Source: Herpomyces periplanetae (Eukaryota > Ascomycota > Laboulbeniomycetes > Herpomycetales > Herpomycetaceae). From it: a DNA stretch of 64,000 nt. The notes below the pieces were generated by a model, which had not been told where the DNA came from, ran no database searches, and saw only the letters and a list, made by a program, of their open reading frames with translations. Shown piece by piece: positions 9,702-19,897 of the stretch (position 1 is its first letter; the number at the start of each line of letters is the position of its first letter). The translations under genes and the position numbers were made by a program. The stretch spans positions 94,650-158,649 of the forward strand of contig WMKJ01000018.1 of assembly GCA_009733715.1 (NCBI GenBank), written 5' to 3'.

Positions 9702-12159
9702 TTATGCACATGAATCCTTTTCGTGTGAAAGCGGGGTTTTCAGGACGTCTCGAGCATCATCATTGTTATTTTCGTTATTAGAATCCTTCATATTCAACAA
9801 ATTTTTAATCGTAGCCGGCATAACATCCATACTCGTTAGAATCTGTATAATATGATCTCGGTCCCCGGACAATTTTCCGGGCGAGTCACTAATCTTGATG
9901 GCCCGATGACCTCCCGCGCGTGTGAGTTTAATTACTATGTTCAGTGGCTCTGAACGATTCCCCGTTATACGGTTTATAAAATCGTCTGTAATTCGTTTGC
10001 CAGTTAGTCTTTACCTTTGGCACTGTGCTCACTGAACCCAACGAAGGCGTTGAAAGTTCATTAACCAATTCTCCCTATTCCCCTGCACTGCATGTTGCCG
10101 TCACACTCACTTGTAAAATATGTCCCGATACCAAAGGACGCCTGCATTTGTGCAGCTTCACACTTTTCTTTCAGATGAATGCATTGCACTGTATTTAGAG
10201 AATCTGAAAATACAATGGTTTTCGACATGGGAACAAGTTGTGTACGGTAATATGATTTCATTTCGCGTATGAATTCATCAGCACTACCGGAGTCATGTCG
10301 CACGCCGTTAAAGAAGTCTGAGAAACGGCTGTTTTTTACCAATTCACGCAATTCATCACTAGATTCTCCACGGTGCTTTTCCAACGTTTCATCTAACCGT
10401 GTGTACAACATTCGTACTCTTTTTGCCTGGGACGCATGTATTATACCAGAGTTAATTTGATCTTGTAGTTGGTCTTGCCATGTTCCGTTAATACATTTGC
10501 TGGAAATTTGATTTCCGAATGTTCGTAGAAATATCGGTGTAGTGAAAGTATCCGTTAATGTGATTTGGGGGCACTGTTTAACCGTCAATAGAAAAACTAT
10601 AGCTTGATTTTACTCATGACATGCTCACCCTTTTTCCAAAGCAGTAAATCCAGCAACGAAGAGCTATTTCAGTGGCATATGCGTAATCGCTGGTAATGGC
10701 GGCAATTCCCATAAACCACTCATGTGCTAACGTTCCAATGGCAGGAATACCGAAGAGATAGGCTAACAATACGTTACTCGTTCCTAGGAATTTCCCTTCA
10801 TTTCCGCTGTCATTGTCACTACAGTCATTATCTCTTTTGTCCCACTGCTGCCACGCATATGAATTGGACATGCTTGTCCATTTCCCCAGTGATCCTCGTG
10901 CACCTCCAAGATAGCCACGTTTTCCGTACTCCAAATTAGCCGTCAATAACTCACGAACAACGATCATTTGGGTCCGCAAATCTCGTCTTCGTCGTGTACC
11001 AAACTCGGCGAAATTGCAGCCCGCTTTGAGTAACATCTGACCCTTTTTTCTTGCTCGTTCCGCTTGATGATCATAATCCCAGTCTACATCACAAAACTTA
11101 AAATACGCTTCACTCACTAAAGCGAGCAATGGTACCTCGTACAAAATAGTTTCACACCATAAACCTTGTATTGAAATGTCTAGTTCACCCCAGACTGTAC
11201 CTTGACCATTATCATCCATTTTAATAGGTCTTGCTATTAAAAATTCCATTTGAACGTGCTGCGAAGGTCGTAGCCGGAATGTCTTGAGATACTCCAAATA
11301 CTCTTTATTGAGCAATGAGTAATTCGTTTCGAGATAATTTAACTCTGCCGTAGTAAAAGCTAAATTTTCCATTTCTAACCGCTCCACTCTTATCAGTCCA
11401 CTCAGTCTCCAGGTCTTTGTTAAACATTTACACATTGCATACGTAAAATTTCCTGGTAACCTAATGAAATTATACACATCAGTTACACAACTTACCGCTT
11501 AATTTCCTTTCAAGCCATGCGAAAGCCTCACGGTTAAACTTCATGTGCGGCGATCGATTCGTCAAACTATACGTGACATCTGTATAAGGGTTAGTTATTA
11601 AAACATACCAACACGGTAAATCTACCGAGAGAAGTAAACGCTGCCGCATGTGTTGATAACACTTATGTCGCACTAATAATGCATCTCCGTATGTCAAGCA
11701 ATCACGAACGCTTAGGCTTTATTCACCAAGCCAATTTAACTGCTAGATCAAGCGCTTACAAACGTCGGGGAAATATTTGTATACCGCACCTGAGAACCAT
11801 CCATTTCCACAGTTATTCTACGTACGAGAGTATTCAAGTCTGCAAAATTAATTTTTGATCGAGGCAAACACCCAGTGTTGCTTTATGATCCACCTACATT
11901 GCATTGTAAACTTGTAGATATCACTATGGTTTTTTGCTCAATATTAAAAAGCTTTGCAGCCCGGCTCCCTTAAACGTATTAACAAAAACTCATCATATTT
12001 GCCCTCGAGCAGGATCCAGTATTAAAAGTTGATGGATCATGGAATGAAATAAGCTAGCTACGCCGGTGATAACTCAACTTACGTATCCAGTATTGAAGTT
12101 ATGCCATCCGGTGTGCTGGCAAAATTATCGTCTGAGAATATCGTTCTGCTATTCGACAT
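9702..12159 (-). CDS. NPT1: Nicotinate phosphoribosyltransferase
   Basis: Seven exons encode 573 aa: 12083-12159, 11898-11923, 11760-11789, 11496-11579, 10629-11386, 10111-10573 and 9702-9985. The enzyme converts nicotinate, PRPP and ATP to nicotinate mononucleotide in the Preiss-Handler NAD salvage route. The N-terminal signature ILDT-DIYKFTMQ-CAVYKYFPDV-YVTYSLTNRSP appears only after joining two tiny exons (26 and 30 nt). Later motifs are LKTFRLRPSQH, GCNFAEFGTRRRR, SNVLLAYLFGIPAIGTLAHEW, ALTDTF-like ITLTDTFTTPIFL, FSDSLN, ASFGIGTYFTN-D and IVIKLTRAGGHRAIKISD. All seven joints keep frame. At 573 aa it is longer than the usual 400-430, because of an Asn/Asp/Ser-rich insert near YAWQQWDKRDNDCSDNDSG, a smaller insert in the central domain and a C-terminal tail. 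Confidence 0.9.
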
Positions 12160-12607
12160 ATTGGTAATCTAAGTTGAATCCACTACGCGTCAACGGTAAT
12201 TAAGGAATAGTGTCAACTGGTAAAACTGAGGTTTTCCTAAAATTATATTTGCCGATATTTTCAGCCGAAACAATGTTAATCAAAATTAAGCTCGATTATT
12301 CTCATCCCTTTAAAATACAAAATTATTAGTAGGTATGATAATTATGTAGATCACAAAACATTAAGAGAATCCAGTAGTATTCTTTGCCTGTTAGCCTGCG
12401 ATTCGTAAATTAAATCAATCCAGCTCTATACATCACGTGGAGTTGGAGTCTTGGAGGATTGCGACGGAGGTTTTTTTCCAACTGCATAAATCAAGTCATG
12501 GAAGATAATTACCATGCACAGATCAAACTTATATTATGAAATATTATCCTCGTGTTCAATAGAAACAAACTCCAGAAAAACAATCTTTTCCAGGTAGTTG
12601 TAAAAGT
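12160..12607. other. Intergenic region, NPT1 promoter and SWP1 3' flank
   Basis: No coding signal was recognised. The region holds a CACGTG hexamer at 12434-12439, 275 bp upstream of the NPT1 start. Confidence 0.5.
12434..12439. promoter_or_regulatory. CACGTG hexamer upstream of NPT1
   Basis: A CACGTG core (TCACGTGG) lies 275 bp before the NPT1 ATG. It could be a bHLH (Cbf1/Pho4-type) site; function inferred. Confidence 0.3.
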
Positions 12608-13665
12608 TTACTTGACTTTGAAGGCTCGACGAGCTTGTAGTTCAGTTAACGCTTGGCTTCCGCTCAGTAACATAACCGCAGCTACTCCAGTGGCCCATTT
12701 TAGTAGATCGAATAGTGATAGTCCCTTGAAATAAAAGAAAAATAGAACATCCATCATTACTATGGAGCCGAAGTATAGCAAATGGGAGTATGGAGCAGTT
12801 TTCATGGCTTGAGTAAACTGAGAAAAGTTGGCACCCTGTTTGCTCCACGAAATTAAAAGTATAGGAAAGGCCAGAGATATTGTGGTCACTGTTAAAAGTA
12901 CAGATATCATGCTGGCACTTTTTGGTTCTGGCTGAAATTTATGTCGTATTTCCGGCAGCTTTTCATAGCGTAAGGGACGTTTATAAACTAGCTTATTGGT
13001 AGCTGAGTGTTTAGGGGAAAGGCGAAAAAGAATTTTGTCGTATCCGGTTGTCGATCCAAACGAACCCAATATTAAGAATCCAATAATAGGTTCATTGCTC
13101 ACTAAAAGTTGTACAGGTATAGATTTAAACGGCTGAAGAAGGTTGTTAGCGTTGAAATAACATGTGATTTAAGGTTGTAAAACATCATGGCACGAATGGG
13201 CACGTAACCAATAAGATATTACGAACAATTTTAACAGTAGCTTGACCAGATTTATCAACCGTGAAGAAGTAGCCTTCTTGTAAATTACTCTCGGGTAAAC
13301 TGAGCAATAGTTCTGCTTGTGCTGGTTTACTATTTTTCATATTTTCTTGACAGTTCAACGTTACGGTTAACGTGTCCATATCATCTAGCACAATTAACTG
13401 CGAAAGAACATCATTTGAGTGCACACTATGAAAGGTTAGAGGAAGATTAACTACTTGTGTGCGATAAATGAAGTTGAGGCCGGTTTAAGATAACCATACC
13501 ACACCAAGCACAATTGAAATACCTTTCACTAAAACGTTGAACCCCGAATTTGTCTGTAACTGTTACTGAACCCTTTGAAAAGCTCCATGATCCCGACTCT
13601 GCAAAAGCAAACTTAACTAGCAAAACCACGCCCAATTGCCAATAAAAAGCAAAACGATTCACCAT
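12608..13665 (-). CDS. SWP1: Oligosaccharyltransferase subunit Swp1 / ribophorin II
   Basis: Three exons, 13523-13665, about 13227-13425 and 12608-13132, encode about 288 aa. Swp1 is an ER-membrane subunit of the OST complex for N-glycosylation. A signal peptide (MVNRFAFYWQLGVVLLVKFAFA) precedes the start of the lumenal part. The C-terminal exon has LRYEKLPEIRHKFQPEPK followed by three hydrophobic segments (SMISVLLTVTTISLAFPILLI; YSHLLYFGSIVMMDVLFFFYF; LLKWATGVAAVMLLSG), the ribophorin II topology. The first intron is clear (AAAG|GTATTT...TCATAG). The second donor is uncertain: ATT|GTTCGT at 13226 and a GTTACG a few codons later both keep phase 0, and the nearby GTAATA does not. A probable 92-nt 5' UTR intron lies at 13696-13787. 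A telomere-like AGGGTTAGGGTTA lies about 330 bp upstream. Confidence 0.85.
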
Positions 13666-14238
13666 GGCGAAATAATTACAAGATAGTTGAAATAACTGTA
13701 TAATCTTAACCCAACAACGGCTAGACTTCGCCGATTTTTACCTCATACCACACAATTAATTCAACTAGCAGCTAATTGTAAACTTACACAAGATTTGTTG
13801 CGAACACACCAATATGATTAAATATCAAGAAGACTCAATTAAACTGTAAGAATTACAATAAAATTCGACTTTAAACTTCGCACGAGCGAATTTTGTGCAG
13901 AATAAAAGTTGAAATTTCCGCCGACGCGACGTGGATATGTCACATGACTGACGGAAGTGGAAGGACGATAATCCGGTGCTCATATGACCTAGGGTTAGGG
14001 TTACTGATCCTGTTTGTGTGTCGAAAAGGTCAGAGTTCGTTTTAGCGATTGGGTTGACAAGAGAGATAATTGTGTACATGGGAGCGTAGATATACAGCTA
14101 ATTTAGATGGATTATGCGTAGGTTGCGACAGGTTTATCGTTAACGTGGGAAGTGAGAATAATGGATAGTGTTAAGTTGGTGAAAAACATTATGGTGGCTT
14201 AAACATTAATATAAGACGGCAAAATGAGTGCGTATAGG
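13666..14238. other. Intergenic region with probable SWP1 leader intron
   Basis: The minus strand has a GTAAGTTTAC donor at 13787 and an ATACAG acceptor ending at 13696, a likely 5' UTR intron of SWP1. A telomere-like repeat is at 13991-14003. The 84-codon minus-strand ORF at 13825-14079 has no recognisable domain and probably is not a gene. Confidence 0.45.
13991..14003. promoter_or_regulatory. Telobox-like AGGGTTAGGGTTA
   Basis: Two TTAGGG-type units in tandem lie about 330 bp upstream of the SWP1 start. Such boxes bind Tbf1/Rap1/Teb1-type Myb factors in other ascomycetes. Function here is inferred. Confidence 0.3.
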
Positions 14239-14748
14239 TTAAAGGTGGTTGTATTTATCATTCCAAAATAAAGTCTGCGTAAATTGTGTTTGGTTAGTGA
14301 TAGTGGATAATTCGACTATGAAAATACTTCCTACCTTTTCTCCATCGCCCCAAGGGTATTTAGAAGCCCGAATATTCCGGTAATCGTACTCAACAAACTC
14401 TTCTTGGGGATGTTCCAACTTATGCAAATAATGATTACGCTCCTGAACGTATACCCAAGCAGATGTTAAAAGTACAGCAGGAATAACAGCGCTGCAATGA
14501 GCCACAGTGGCAATTAGCCGCAAGGTCTTCAATAAGGTTAAAGATAACAATCAAAGTTAACATACTAAATAGAAGCGCGTCGCCAAAACACTGTAACAGA
14601 ACCCAGTTAGCATTCATAATAACATTGTATATCATATAAACAAAAATTAACTCGTACACAACTACTTACCGGTTGATACAGCTGCATGATGTTTATTCGC
14701 AATACGCGCGCGAACAAACTCTAAGCCCGATGGTACTGGTTTATCCAT
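14239..14748 (-). CDS. COX13: Cytochrome c oxidase subunit 6A (Cox13)
   Basis: Four exons, 14670-14748, 14566-14590 (25 nt), 14335-14491 and 14239-14274, encode 98 aa. Cox13/COX6A is a nuclear-encoded single-span subunit of mitochondrial complex IV. Joining the exons yields VFWRRASIY-AVIPAVLLTSAWVYV (membrane helix), then EEFVEYDYRNIRASKYPWGDGEK-TLFWNDKYNHL, the family signature (FPWGDGD.TLFWN). Splice sites are strong: GTAAGT...TTACAG, GTATGT...TTGCAG, GTAGGA...CGCAG. The first exon starts MDKPVPSGLEFV and looks like the mature N-terminal region. No classical presequence is seen, so either import uses an internal signal or an upstream exon was missed. It is transcribed divergently from the gene at 15186. 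Confidence 0.88.
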
Positions 14749-15185
14749 TATAAACTGACCACACGATAAATTTGTCTAGATATCACGAAAAGTAGTTATA
14801 TCAAGAATGTATTCAATGGGAAATGAAAAAACTCTATTTTCAACTAGTCAACATTAGTTAACAAATTCATTTTGATCAAACTAATATTGCTGCACACCTT
14901 GAACTTTATAAATCCCGTTTAACCCCAATGATAAGTATAATACACCATATCCCAAAAGTAAAAGAAACAGTTATTGCTTCCCATCTTTCTTCTCGTCACT
15001 TTCGCCGAAAAACTCGCATCATCGATCACGTGAACCAGAAGAAAAATCACGTGGGCTGCTCGGGGATGGAAAAAAAATTTGCAGTTCACGATGAAGATTT
15101 TCAGTTTGTGCATTTATGCAGCGGACATCGATTCGAGTTACCACGGGTTTTTTCATTTACGTGGTTATGCCCGAAACTTTTTTCC
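14749..15185. other. Divergent promoter between COX13 and the 15186 gene
   Basis: Two CACGTG hexamers, 15027-15032 (inside TCACGTGA) and 15048-15053, lie between two genes that both appear mitochondrial. The open frame upstream of 15186 on the + strand has no conserved features, so I read it as promoter and leader. Confidence 0.5.
15026..15053. promoter_or_regulatory. Paired CACGTG hexamers in shared promoter
   Basis: CACGTG occurs at 15027-15032 and 15048-15053, 21 bp apart or two helical turns. The pair is 279 bp from the COX13 ATG and 154 bp from the ATG at 15186. It could serve both genes. Confidence 0.4.
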
Positions 15186-15719
15186 ATGACTATGAATATT
15201 TTTTCGAGAGGATTATCTCAAGCTTATTCTACGAGTCGAATTTCTCCGCCAAAAACATATCGTGGTAACGCGATCGCGTTTGGGAATTCGACACCCGACT
15301 CCGCGTCATTGCTTATGAGTTCCACTGGAACGGTCACAACTCATGGCAATAATCCCGGAGTTCGACAGTCAGCTAATTCAAATTTTGATTCACAAAAAAG
15401 TCCTGGCCAGGGTGGAAGACCTTCACAAAAGAGGGATTATAATTATGTTGCACGGAGGTAATTGTTATTTTCACGAATAGTGCCCAATGGTTCTTAAATT
15501 AATACTTAAACTGATATGTGTATTATAGAGTAATTGCTATCATGACTACCTTGCCATTAGTTCTTGTGCTGGGCTATAAACTTCTGGAGCGAGGTATGTT
15601 GATCAATGAGGTGTATCGGTTATCCTACCATTTTTGTTAATCAAATTTTAGCTGCTGGAAAACCCCAACGCCGTTTAGCCAAGTCAAAGTATGAGCCGGT
15701 CACAACGTCTCATGTATAG
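15186..15719 (+). CDS. Small predicted mitochondrial single-pass membrane protein
   Basis: Three exons, 15186-15457, 15529-15593 and 15652-15719, encode 134 aa. The N-terminus (MTMNIFSRGLSQAYSTSRI) is basic and hydroxylated like a mitochondrial presequence. A Ser/Gly/Asn-rich linker precedes YNYVARR. One hydrophobic segment (VIAIMTTLPLVLVLGYKLLE) follows, then a short basic tail ending TTSHV. Introns use GTAATT...TTATAG and GTATGT...TTTTAG and keep frame. The open frame continues upstream to 14928, but that extension runs through the CACGTG pair and has no conserved look, so the ATG at 15186 was preferred. I do not recognise the family with certainty. It shares a promoter with COX13, which fits a mitochondrial role. 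Confidence 0.7.
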
Positions 15720-15973
15720 CCTAATTGTGTGTCTTCTGCACACCTTTTTTGCGTTATTACGGCCTAACATTACAGATTAAGACGCACTAATCACATCGTT
15801 TGACTTGCAATTTCACCAATCCCGAAATAATCAATAGTTGACTATGTTACACAATTATTCCTAAACCTATATGCATGGATGTGAAATCAATGATGAATAT
15901 ACAGACAATAGCTGCTCAAAATACCGAATAAATACTTAAACAGCCACACATCCCGTTATCATACAATGGGTAT

Positions 15974-17821
15974 CTAGTATGGCGAAAGATCCTTCTGAAA
16001 TAAATTACTGACGACTTGAGCACGCAAGTTTTGGACAGCATCATCCAAGGCCATTTCAATGGCGCAATGATTCTGAATGCGGCTTATTTTAGCCCAGCTG
16101 GCTCGTTCCCCGGCAATGATTGATCGAATAGTGGAGCTTGGAGTTGGATTTTTCAGTACGTCGGTGAACCTAGTGAGGGGAATTTCAGGCAGAATGGTGA
16201 TGTCGCCGTAATATCGTTGGCTTAAAACGGATCGCATTTTGGTGAAGTAGGTGGGGAAGATGCCCAACTCTGCAAGGAGAAGCATACGATGCAAAATTTC
16301 GTCCTTGACAAGCACAGCCAGATTATTCAAGAGTCGTGGAAAAGTAGTTACTTTACTAGCTGGACTAGATGCGCTAACCTTGCTACTGGGAAAGGGAGGG
16401 ATGGGCGTTGAGTCTTTTTCGAGAAACAGTACAACATGAGGATTAACCTGGGAAACTATGAAATGATTGACGTTGAACATTTCAGCTAATCGAGTCATAG
16501 GTAAATCATTATCAACCGATCCGTCAATCCATCGATTTGGGGATGGATTCCACGGTACAGTTTCGCCGGTTTTTGGGTCTTTGGCCAGCAAAGACATTGA
16601 TGAAAAGATTAATGGAACAGAGCAAGATGCAGCTACTGCAGACCAAATCAATACGTTTGGAGCCGTAATGTAGTTTAGCAGACGGGGCAATTCGTATACA
16701 CTTGCGGTTGAAACATTGACGTTTAACACCCGCCTAGTTCGATTATACGCTTCTTGGAATGTTAGATCTCCAAGGATGGACTGCATTATGCGAGCCAAAT
16801 TCTCAATATCAAATACAGCACCGTATTTGAGCAAGCGGGCTGTTTTACGCAAAACTCCGTGCTCTTCTTGTTGATCAAAAACGTTAAAATCATTGAAGCA
16901 AAATTCGTCAATAAGGCCTAGCATTTCATCATCCGTTCTAGAGCAAAGTACTGCACTGATAATACTCCCCGCCGACGATCCCGAAATGATCCGCGGCAAA
17001 AGGCGCTCTTCCCACAAACACTTTACCACGCCAATATGGCTCATTCCAAACGACCCACCACCCGAAAGCAGTAGTGCAGAGCGTCCGAAAGCTTGACGCG
17101 CAGCCATCATTTGGTCCAGGATGTATCGTGTGTGCTTAGCGTCACAATCTGATTCGGCAGCAGCTTTGCAAACCGCAGCGATACATAATCTAGCAGACTC
17201 AATATACTGTTCAATAAGTGCCTTTGTACCGATGTGCGAATGTTGATACAGACTTGCATGACCCATTCCACCAAGATTTCGCATGAATGACGTCCTGATT
17301 AAATGTAACATTCTGTCGACGTTATTACTCTGGCGAGCTTCGTCTAATTGTTTTAAGCGACTTTCAACAAGCGTGACGTCGTAAAGATTGCATTGGCGGG
17401 TTCGTTTCCATTCGTCATGATTTTCAAGAATGTCCAACTCGCGGGCAGCTGTTTTCCAGTCATCGTAAGATGTGGCCTGCTGCTTAAGCTTTAGCAAATG
17501 TTTGTGTCGGTCGGAAGGGAATTTGTAGGAAGATAAACGTAGCAAATTTGGGATGAAAAGGTTTAAACCCCGGCGAACGAACGTTGGTAGATGGTCTAAG
17601 TATGCGCGAACCATGGGTGAAATAACACGGAGGCTACGGGAGATAAGACTTTTTGGCGTTAGACTTTTAACTAAGTCTAGCGTGCGGGAAAGCCGGTTGT
17701 TAAAATGGGTTATACTGTCATCGTCCACCGCTTCACATGGAAGGGTCACTTTGTTTCCGTTTTTCAATGCGATGTATTTTTTTTTGGTCGCAGGCGTTTC
17801 CCCGTCTGCAGGTGCTAGCAT
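15974..17821 (-). CDS. Patatin-like triacylglycerol lipase, Tgl4/Tgl5 type
   Basis: This single-exon gene encodes 615 aa. Family members hydrolyse triacylglycerol on lipid droplets, and yeast Tgl4/Tgl5 also have lysophospholipid acyltransferase activity. The N-terminal 30-230 region is the DUF3336-type domain that precedes patatin in this group (DDWKTAARELD, ESRLKQLDEAR, FMRNLGGMGH). The patatin domain starts near residue 255 with the oxyanion loop GGGSFGMSHIG. The nucleophile motif is GSSAG (within ISGSSAGSIISAVL) and the Asp partner is in WIDGSVDNDLP, followed by NVNHFIVSQVNPHV. It is shorter than yeast Tgl4/Tgl5 (about 750-910 aa) because the Ser-rich C-terminal tail is missing. The start at 17821 is an ATG giving MLAPADGETPATKKK. 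Confidence 0.92.
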   Translation of the reverse strand: MLAPADGETPATKKKYIALKNGNKVTLPCEAVDDDSITHFNNRLSRTLDLVKSLTPKSLISRSLRVISPMVRAYLDHLPTFVRRGLNLFIPNLLRLSSYKFPSDRHKHLLKLKQQATSYDDWKTAARELDILENHDEWKRTRQCNLYDVTLVESRLKQLDEARQSNNVDRMLHLIRTSFMRNLGGMGHASLYQHSHIGTKALIEQYIESARLCIAAVCKAAAESDCDAKHTRYILDQMMAARQAFGRSALLLSGGGSFGMSHIGVVKCLWEERLLPRIISGSSAGSIISAVLCSRTDDEMLGLIDEFCFNDFNVFDQQEEHGVLRKTARLLKYGAVFDIENLARIMQSILGDLTFQEAYNRTRRVLNVNVSTASVYELPRLLNYITAPNVLIWSAVAASCSVPLIFSSMSLLAKDPKTGETVPWNPSPNRWIDGSVDNDLPMTRLAEMFNVNHFIVSQVNPHVVLFLEKDSTPIPPFPSSKVSASSPASKVTTFPRLLNNLAVLVKDEILHRMLLLAELGIFPTYFTKMRSVLSQRYYGDITILPEIPLTRFTDVLKNPTPSSTIRSIIAGERASWAKISRIQNHCAIEMALDDAVQNLRAQVVSNLFQKDLSPY

Positions 17822-19897
17822 GATTGGCTACGAATATCGTTAACCGGGTCTTGGACAAGTTTTTTGCAAGGAGAAAATAGCAATACAGCATAACATACAA
17901 TACCAGTTGATTGTCGGGGCAGATGGTTAGTTTGATTTGGAATTTACCCCCATCCCACTGTTGATTAACGGTTAGATATATGTTATCCAGTTTACGTGTA
18001 TGTATACCCATGTATGTAAATTGGCACACTTGCCGAATGATGATTCACGCAAAACAATATCCTCCTCTCTTAAGATGTGGACTCGAGACCCATATCCCTC
18101 CATCCACGGCTTGTTCGGCAAGTATTTTTATGTGAAAAGCAACCTCGGTGGAACACCCTCTGGAGTGTGTCAATACTGAAGAAGAGCTGACGTTTAAAAA
18201 GGGAAAAATCTCTTGTACAAAATACGTCTACCTAGAAACACAAGAATAGCTTGATTATTCAAAAGCGCAAAATTCCTTTAGTATCAGAATATATATTGAA
18301 AAGATTTACTATCCGTTAGTTTTTAACTGTCAGCACCCTTTAACCGCGTTTTCTACCCACAGTCCCATGCTAACTAGACGTTTGTCCACGTGACTCCTAG
18401 GGATAATATGTCAGGCGATGCCGGGTGGTTTGCACAAGTTTAACAGAGTGAATTAATACGAGGAAGGGATGAGTTAAGGTAAGCTTGGACGGGCTAGCAA
18501 GAGTACACAGGAATATGTATCAAAACTATAATTTGTTTGGAGACTAGTGCTTTCGAATGTCTTTTATGATGGAGGGAGGGAGTAATACTTGACAACGACC
18601 TTTTGTACTGCTAAACTATATACATATATAAATAAACGTATACAGATGAGAATTTACCACACTAACAATGACCAACTAACCCCTCACTCACTCTCTTTCA
18701 AACAAATGTATACATAGACTTCCAACATTCAACTAAGCTAAAGTACCTCCCACCACAACACTTCCCCACGAAACTCTCCCGTACTCACATCACGCACCCA
18801 CTAAACAAGACGAAACACATCACAGGTTGCTTAAGGAAGGAACGAGAGTTTCAGAGTTGGCTAAAAATAGATTCAGGGGTATGCGCCATAGGGCTGAAAC
18901 AGTGAGGTCAACAAGATGGTGATGCTGGGCTTCTACGGGTCTTCTAGAAATGTTGAGAGTTGTAGTTGGAATGGAAAGTCGGGGAGAGGTTTTTAAGGAA
19001 GATTTAGCTTGATCCAAGATGATGAAATTTAACGTATATATTGATACAAGGCGTGACTGTTTTGGAGTTGGTATTTTAGAGTGTGAAGGAAAAGATAAAA
19101 GTGTAGCAGGCGATTAAGTTGTAGCGCTAAATTAGCTTGTTAAATTTGCGGTATACAGAGTATACGGAGAAACAGGTGTGAGCCCCGTTTTGTATGTGCA
19201 TACAAAAGAGTAATAGCGGCAATAAAATGTAGTTAACTACTTCGTAGCGTGAAACGATAAATTAGTGGAATGTTCAGTTACCGTATGTCTTCGCGTGAGC
19301 AGCCTAATGCTAGGTTGGAACATCTCCTCACAATTGCGTGTGCTTGTTACCCACTATTTAAATCTAGCCTTGTCTGTGTAAATTCCTCGTGCTGCACAAG
19401 TTGGTCATTAACATGGGTAGAGATGATTTCACACCCTGTCGTGGGTTTACCCTTTAAATACACTTTTCAATCGTTACCATTGTTTCCAAGAGTTTGATTC
19501 TCCATTTTGATTCAACTATTGATATCTTTTCAAATCGTTAGGTTAACTTTCCCGTATTAGCTCGCTTCGAAATTTTCTTTCTCATTTAACTCAAAGATCT
19601 ACCCACCGATGTAAAGTTCCGCCCATATATCATAAATATAATAACCTACTAATTAATCCCCAAAATTATATTTTACCAATCGCTGCAGCGCTTCCGGTGA
19701 TAACCATCTATCCATATTTTCCTTGATTCGCTAATTAACTTATCACTTCTCAACTAATCTTGGTTGTCAACTGGTTGGAATAATTCAGCCGCTAATCCAT
19801 TGACTATCTTCATATATCCGCATTCATATCCATCCACATAACGAGTGCGCCTCCACAACACTGAAAAAATATCAGCCTGTGCATACCAATTATCATC
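17822..19897. other. Long intergenic (divergent) region without a recognised gene
   Basis: About 2.1 kb lie between the lipase and the cytochrome b5 fusion gene. The small ORFs show no domains or consistent splice structure. The region holds a CACGTG at 18387-18392 and an AT-rich TATACATATATAAATA stretch near 18620. It probably serves as the promoter for both flanking genes. Confidence 0.5.
18387..18392. promoter_or_regulatory. CACGTG hexamer upstream of the lipase
   Basis: A CCACGTGA sequence lies 566 bp upstream of the lipase ATG. It is a candidate bHLH site only. Confidence 0.25.

Noticed and set aside
9442-9855. 137-codon + strand ORF
   Set aside because: Antisense to the last NPT1 exon and the SNARE gene 5' side; no recognisable protein.
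11479-11697. Long open frame reading through an NPT1 intron
   Set aside because: The true coding joins two micro-exons (11898-11923 and 11760-11789) to the exon starting at 11579. The reading upstream of 11579 does not match the family.
14928-15185. Upstream extension of the 15186 gene
   Set aside because: It runs through a promoter with paired CACGTG sites and lacks conserved features; the ATG at 15186 gives a presequence-like start.
18050-18110. Possible tRNA T-loop (GACTCGAGACC)
   Set aside because: No TTCGA-type loop, and no acceptor, D or anticodon stems could be drawn around it.
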